Below are positions 59,716-64,000 of a stretch of DNA of 64,000 nt, piece after piece. Location: assembly GCA_027886175.1 (NCBI GenBank), contig JAJNNQ010000075.1, positions 54,745,001 through 54,809,000 of the forward strand. The letters are read 5' to 3'. How positions within the stretch are numbered: position 1 is the stretch's first letter; the number at the start of each line of letters is the position of its first letter. The notes beneath the pieces were generated by a model. It was given only the letters and a program-made list of their open reading frames with translations. It was not told the DNA's origin and did no database searches. The position numbers and the translations under genes were made by a program. This DNA comes from Phylloscopus collybita. Taxonomy: Eukaryota; Chordata; Aves; Passeriformes; Phylloscopidae.

Positions 59716-62700
59716 GAAACAAAGATCAAAATTGCATGCAATGTCAAAATTTTGTCAGCGGTTGTCCTTACTCAAGCCAGCTAGAGGGCTGAAGAAGAGA
59801 AAAACTGACATGTAAAATGATGACATTTTACCAAACTATTAAATAATCCAAAAGTTTTTTTTCTTAATGTAAATTTCTTGATACAGCCTTATTAAACAGA
59901 CTTAGAAAAGGTGTCAGTTATAAGCAAAAATGAGATCTGCATAAACAATCAATAATTAAAAAACAGATGCTGTGTCTTTGACAAAGAAATAAAAATAAAA
60001 ATATAAAATAATAGAAGTTTTAATTTTGATAAGTAATGACAAGCATATGAGATTTTTTTGTTTCTGATTTGCTCATTAATATTCTCCAGTATAGAACCTT
60101 TGGTGTAAAGCATAAAAACCCCCAAGATGGCTTACTTTAAATGAAGCTACTTTTGCTCTGCTGCAATTACTTTCTACAGAAATTGTTAAAATGACAGGAT
60201 TTGTGATCTTTGAATTTAAAAAGAAAAAACCCAAAGGAAAAAAAGCCTAGCTTTACTGGCTAAAAAATATTGACTGTTAGAAGAATAATATACCAAATAA
60301 AGCAATATAAAATTACAGGGGGTAAAAAAAATTCACATGTAGAAAACTGAAAGTAAATTCCATATTGCACATTGCAGCATTATTCAGATCCACAGGCTAC
60401 TGACACTAAGTTTGGGAAATTTGAAAAATAGGGATTCTGAAACATATATTTGAGCTCCATCTTTTCTCTTCCCTCTTCTCTCTACTTGTATTCCATCTAT
60501 GTGCACATTCCTTACCGTTTCGTATTAATGGTAGATGTACATCAGAATGCAAATTTTCTCAGTTGAACTTAGAATTAAAAAGAAAACTTGAATTTTAGAA
60601 CTTAACTTCCTGTGAGTTTGAATCATATTCCCATTATTCCAATGAGGATTGATTTCTATTAAAATTCCAGCCCATTTTAGTCTTTGTAATGAGCCTGAAA
60701 TAGCTGCCAGCTTGCAGTGCTGGAATTAATGATAATCGAATGTAACACAAAATGTATTTCCATATTTTGTATTGCTTAAATGATTTCATCTCAGATGTAG
60801 TATGATTCTTTTTAGAGATGACTACTTCTATTTAATCTCTTTTCCAATTTTAATTTGAATTTCATATTGTTCCTGACTGTTTAATGAATATTTTGGGACA
60901 TGGCCATAGTGTTGTTAATTATACTGGAGACTGAGCATAATTAATTCTTTTGGACCCAAAGTCAGCTAGCTAATCGATTTCTGATGAAACTGAAGATTAA
61001 ACACAGATAGTTCACTTCTTCCTTCATTCATTTTAATTTTTCCCTCTTTGAATTCCATCAGATTACTTTGGGAAGTCATTGCTGGCAAATCAATTTGTGG
61101 ACCCATTTGGAGTATTATCCAGATGATAATAGATGGATGATCCACTCAGGCCAGTCACCTTCCTATAATTTTTTTTTTTTTTTAAAGGAAACCTTTTGAT
61201 TCTTTTTAGTAGATTCACTAGGTTTATTTTTAATTCATGCTTAAATGATTCTTTACTGCATATTAACAGAATAAAAAGGGATCCTCAGAACAGTAGGACA
61301 GAACATTCTCAGTAGACCAGACAATTCACAAAGTAAAAGTACTGTAGTGATGTAGAAGATGTTCCTCATATTAGTGAGGTATTAACTTATGTTAATACCT
61401 CACTAAATTTGATTTTAGGGAATGGCCTGTAAAGGCTCAAATGAAAAGAAAAAAATACATTACTATGTCTAGGAGTTACTTACACATTTTCTCCCCCTAA
61501 CATGCTATAAATAATGGTATATTTTAATATTTGATGGTGGGAAAAGCCCTAAAGACAATAAAGAGAATAAAAAAAAAGAGCAAGTAAAAAATTTAAAAAG
61601 ATAAAAGAAGGACTTCCAGTCAATGAGGGAAATCTTGTGCATTTTTCATTTATTATTTTGTTATTACAGTAACAGATAGTTCTAATTTGCTACTTTCATA
61701 CTGCAATGGCTCATGATCCAAATGTACTCTTCACAGTATTCAATATCCTATTGTCAACAGACTTAAAGCAGCTTTTAGTGCTGTTTGTGCATAGGCAAGT
61801 GAGAAAAAAGCACAAGTGTATCAGGTCATTTATTATCTATGATTTCTGGAAAACTAGGGCCAACAATAAAATATTTAACAATGGCTGCTTACATAAATTA
61901 ATCCCTTTTGGACAAGATGTGTAAACATATAATTCAAACTCCTCAGCGCTTGAGGACTTTGTATGTTAAATCTATATTAAATGTATTACTGAATAGAAGC
62001 CTTGGTAATAATTCTGAAATATTTTCTGTTTCCCAGACGAAGATCAGATGTGCATGTCCTTTATCAGGAATTGTACTGTTTAACATTCAAACAGCATCTT
62101 TGTCAATCTGTAGAAACAAAGACTTCACCAGATTAAAAGCTATTCACTTTCTAATTAATGTTCTTTGGTATAATTTTGGCAACCTTTCTGCATATTTATA
62201 GCTGTCAGTGGTTATCGTGAAATTCTGTTCCCACAGAAATTAGTTTTACATTTTAAATGAAGTGAAATGTTAGTAGTTTCTTGTAATAATAAGGCTTTTT
62301 AAGTTCAATCTTTTTTAAGGGAAATGTGAGTAAGTATTAAACAGTAATGTAAGAGGAAAAAACTTTAAAATTTTATGTCCAAGTTTCACTTTATAGAAAT
62401 GCAGAGTGCTAGGTAAGGAAAGTATTTGGTCTCAAAATTATGGCATGAAGAGAAGCCTAATGAGAGTTAAGAGGGATGTTTGGACTCAAGAATACCTCCA
62501 CTTACCATGAAAATAGTTTATCTTCAAGTTAAGTCTTGCTCTAGGAGATCATGAAGGAAACTCAATTGTTCTAGGCTCAAAATAACTTACTCAAAAAAGT
62601 TGTCTTAGCTATCTGAATCTGGGAGATTGTGTTAGAATATAGAGTGATTCTTTAAAACCTTCTTATCCCTGAGGTTTAAACAGTGTGAGTGTGAATAGAT

Positions 62701-64000
62701 GATTAGGTCTTCAGACTCATGCATGACTGCACACTAAATCTTGATGTGCCATAAAAGAGAAATATAGTTCTGTCGCTAGAAAAACATGTACTTCCATGGT
62801 GTTTGGGTGGCTTGACTGGGTACTACTATGGTCATGGTGTTTATGAAATATTAGTTGAATATGAGGTTCAATTCTTTAAATTAAATTTTAATTTCATTTT
62901 TTAATTAATAAAATGGAAGGGATGTTTGAAATAATCCAAGATACAGGATTTTATGCCTTGCTTTCTTTTTTTTTCAGAGCCAAAAACTCTTGTTCATGTT
63001 TATATTACCTGTGGAGACATTAAGAATCAGGGAATCAGACTTTAGGTGCTGTTAAATTCACATTTGTAGCAACATTTAAAGCTAGGAGTTCAGAGAAGGG
63101 AATTTTAATAGTGTTTTTGTTGTGCAGCTATCCTCACATTACCCACATTACTATAAATGGACAGCTGATTATATGCATAGAGTTATTGAATGTGAGATAA
63201 ACAGAAGAATATGGTAATAACTACATTTTCCCCTTCTTTTCTTTTTCTATAGGTTCATCCCAAGCCAGTGTAATTTGGTCATATTATACCCCTACCTGAA
63301 CTCTAATGGACATCTGACTATACTATCAATTCAGAGGTACCTAATTAATATTCAGTGGAATAAAGTGCCTCTTTCTGTTTCTATTCTTAGCTTTTAATAC
63401 CTATTTACCTAGATAAATTAGATGGAAATAATAGAAGGATCTATTGAGTTGTGGGTGTTCCCTTTTTAATGAAAGAAGCAAATTCAATTAGGCTACGTAT
63501 CATATAATCAAAACTGATTTTCTTCTTTATGTAGAAAATGTCAACAGATAATATAATTTCTTTTATTTACACCTTTCATAAGAGAAGCAGAAGAAATCAC
63601 CATGAATTCTAACAAATCTAATCGAAAGACAGTAAATGATCTGTTACAGTAAACTTGCCACAACGCAGACTGCAATAAGGTAATACTGTTAAGACTCACA
63701 GACAAAGGAAAACCCTATTTGGTTTTGTATCCTGGTGCTTTGTATTTCCACTGCTGCATTTCATTGATTTATCTTTCTAAAAGTAATTATAGATATGCTG
63801 ATAATGATGATGACAATGGCAGCAGTGATAACAGTAACAGCTGGTGTGATAGAAGTTACTGCTAGCAAAATTAGTGTCATTCATTTAAAAAATAATGTGA
63901 TCCATCCAACTGCTGAATATTACTAAATGAAACTATTCGTTACAGTATGTGCCAAAAGAATAAAAACAAAAGCATAGCAAAATTCTGTGTTAAAAATGCT
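59716..64000. other. AT-rich non-coding stretch, no gene seen
   Basis: No gene or repeat family recognised. The perfect hairpin at 61371-61406 lies here. The part 60680-61130 has several TAAT and ATTAATGATAATCG-type homeodomain-like strings in non-repetitive sequence, which would suit a conserved enhancer, but this is speculation without alignment. The frames at 61706-61924 and 61908-62201 have no known features. Confidence 0.55.
61371..61406. repeat. Perfect inverted repeat: 16-bp stem, 4-base loop
   Basis: TTAGTGAGGTATTAAC (61371-61386) and GTTAATACCTCACTAA (61391-61406) are exact reverse complements separated by TTAT. The stem has six G-C pairs. It could form a cruciform or an RNA hairpin. 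No run of T follows, and the arms are shorter than a typical pre-miRNA. A tiny foldback element or a palindrome formed by template switching are the main options. Confidence 0.95.

Noticed and set aside
1..64000. CRISPR array, operons, tRNA or rRNA genes
   Set aside because: No regularly spaced repeats, no cloverleaf-like sequence and no rRNA core motifs were seen. Repeat content is vertebrate, not prokaryotic.

Overview
The window looks like bird nuclear DNA. It is AT-rich and has no long coding region, but it carries several CR1 (chicken repeat 1) LINE fragments and several avian-type endogenous retrovirus (ERV) LTRs. A songbird or other neoavian is the likely source; this is inference from repeat content. 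I found no convincing protein-coding gene, no tRNA or rRNA gene, no CRISPR array and no bacterial-type gene order. The sequence reads as intergenic or deep intronic DNA, and most open frames are chance or lie inside repeats.

Layout. At 189-948 there is a solo LTR with perfect 8-bp terminal inverted repeats and a 5-bp target duplication. From 954 to about 10200 the DNA is AT-rich with a T/G tract, a GATA/CATA microsatellite and a small TATA-containing GC island. A second LTR with CCAAT, TATA and AATAAA elements ends near 10568. From 10569 to 18000 the DNA is mostly unique, with a 158-bp T/G-only tract and a possible ancient MIR-like SINE. An old, internally deleted CR1 relic lies at 18040-18415. 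A 926-bp LTR flanked by a 5-bp duplication occupies 28321-29246. At 31.7 and 45.8 kb there are two related GC-rich segments that I cannot classify. A probable LTR with a 12-bp minisatellite lies at 33.1-33.7 kb.

Right half. CR1 3' ends on the minus strand lie at 40.68 and 42.34-43.14 kb. The second is split by a solo LTR (42375-42919) with an exact 6-bp duplication, so it is a clear nested insertion. Homopolymer runs of 44 A and 59 T lie at 36.65 and 43.78 kb. A plus-strand CR1 copy with the end of the reverse transcriptase and an intact 3' tail lies at 46041-47026. A region with degraded coding character, possibly retroviral, lies at 54.3-55.4 kb. At 57.6-59.7 kb a 1.2-kb minus-strand CR1 ORF2 fragment sits between two oppositely oriented LTR copies related to the one at 28.3 kb. 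A perfect 16-bp-stem hairpin lies at 61371-61406.

No set of genes works together here. The history is one of layered retroelement insertion: CR1 first, ERV LTRs later, then point decay and microsatellite growth. I did not find a new biological system. The items most worth checking are the nested LTR in CR1, the LTR-CR1-LTR inverted cluster, the unassigned repeat pair, the degraded coding-like block at 54-55 kb and the perfect hairpin.
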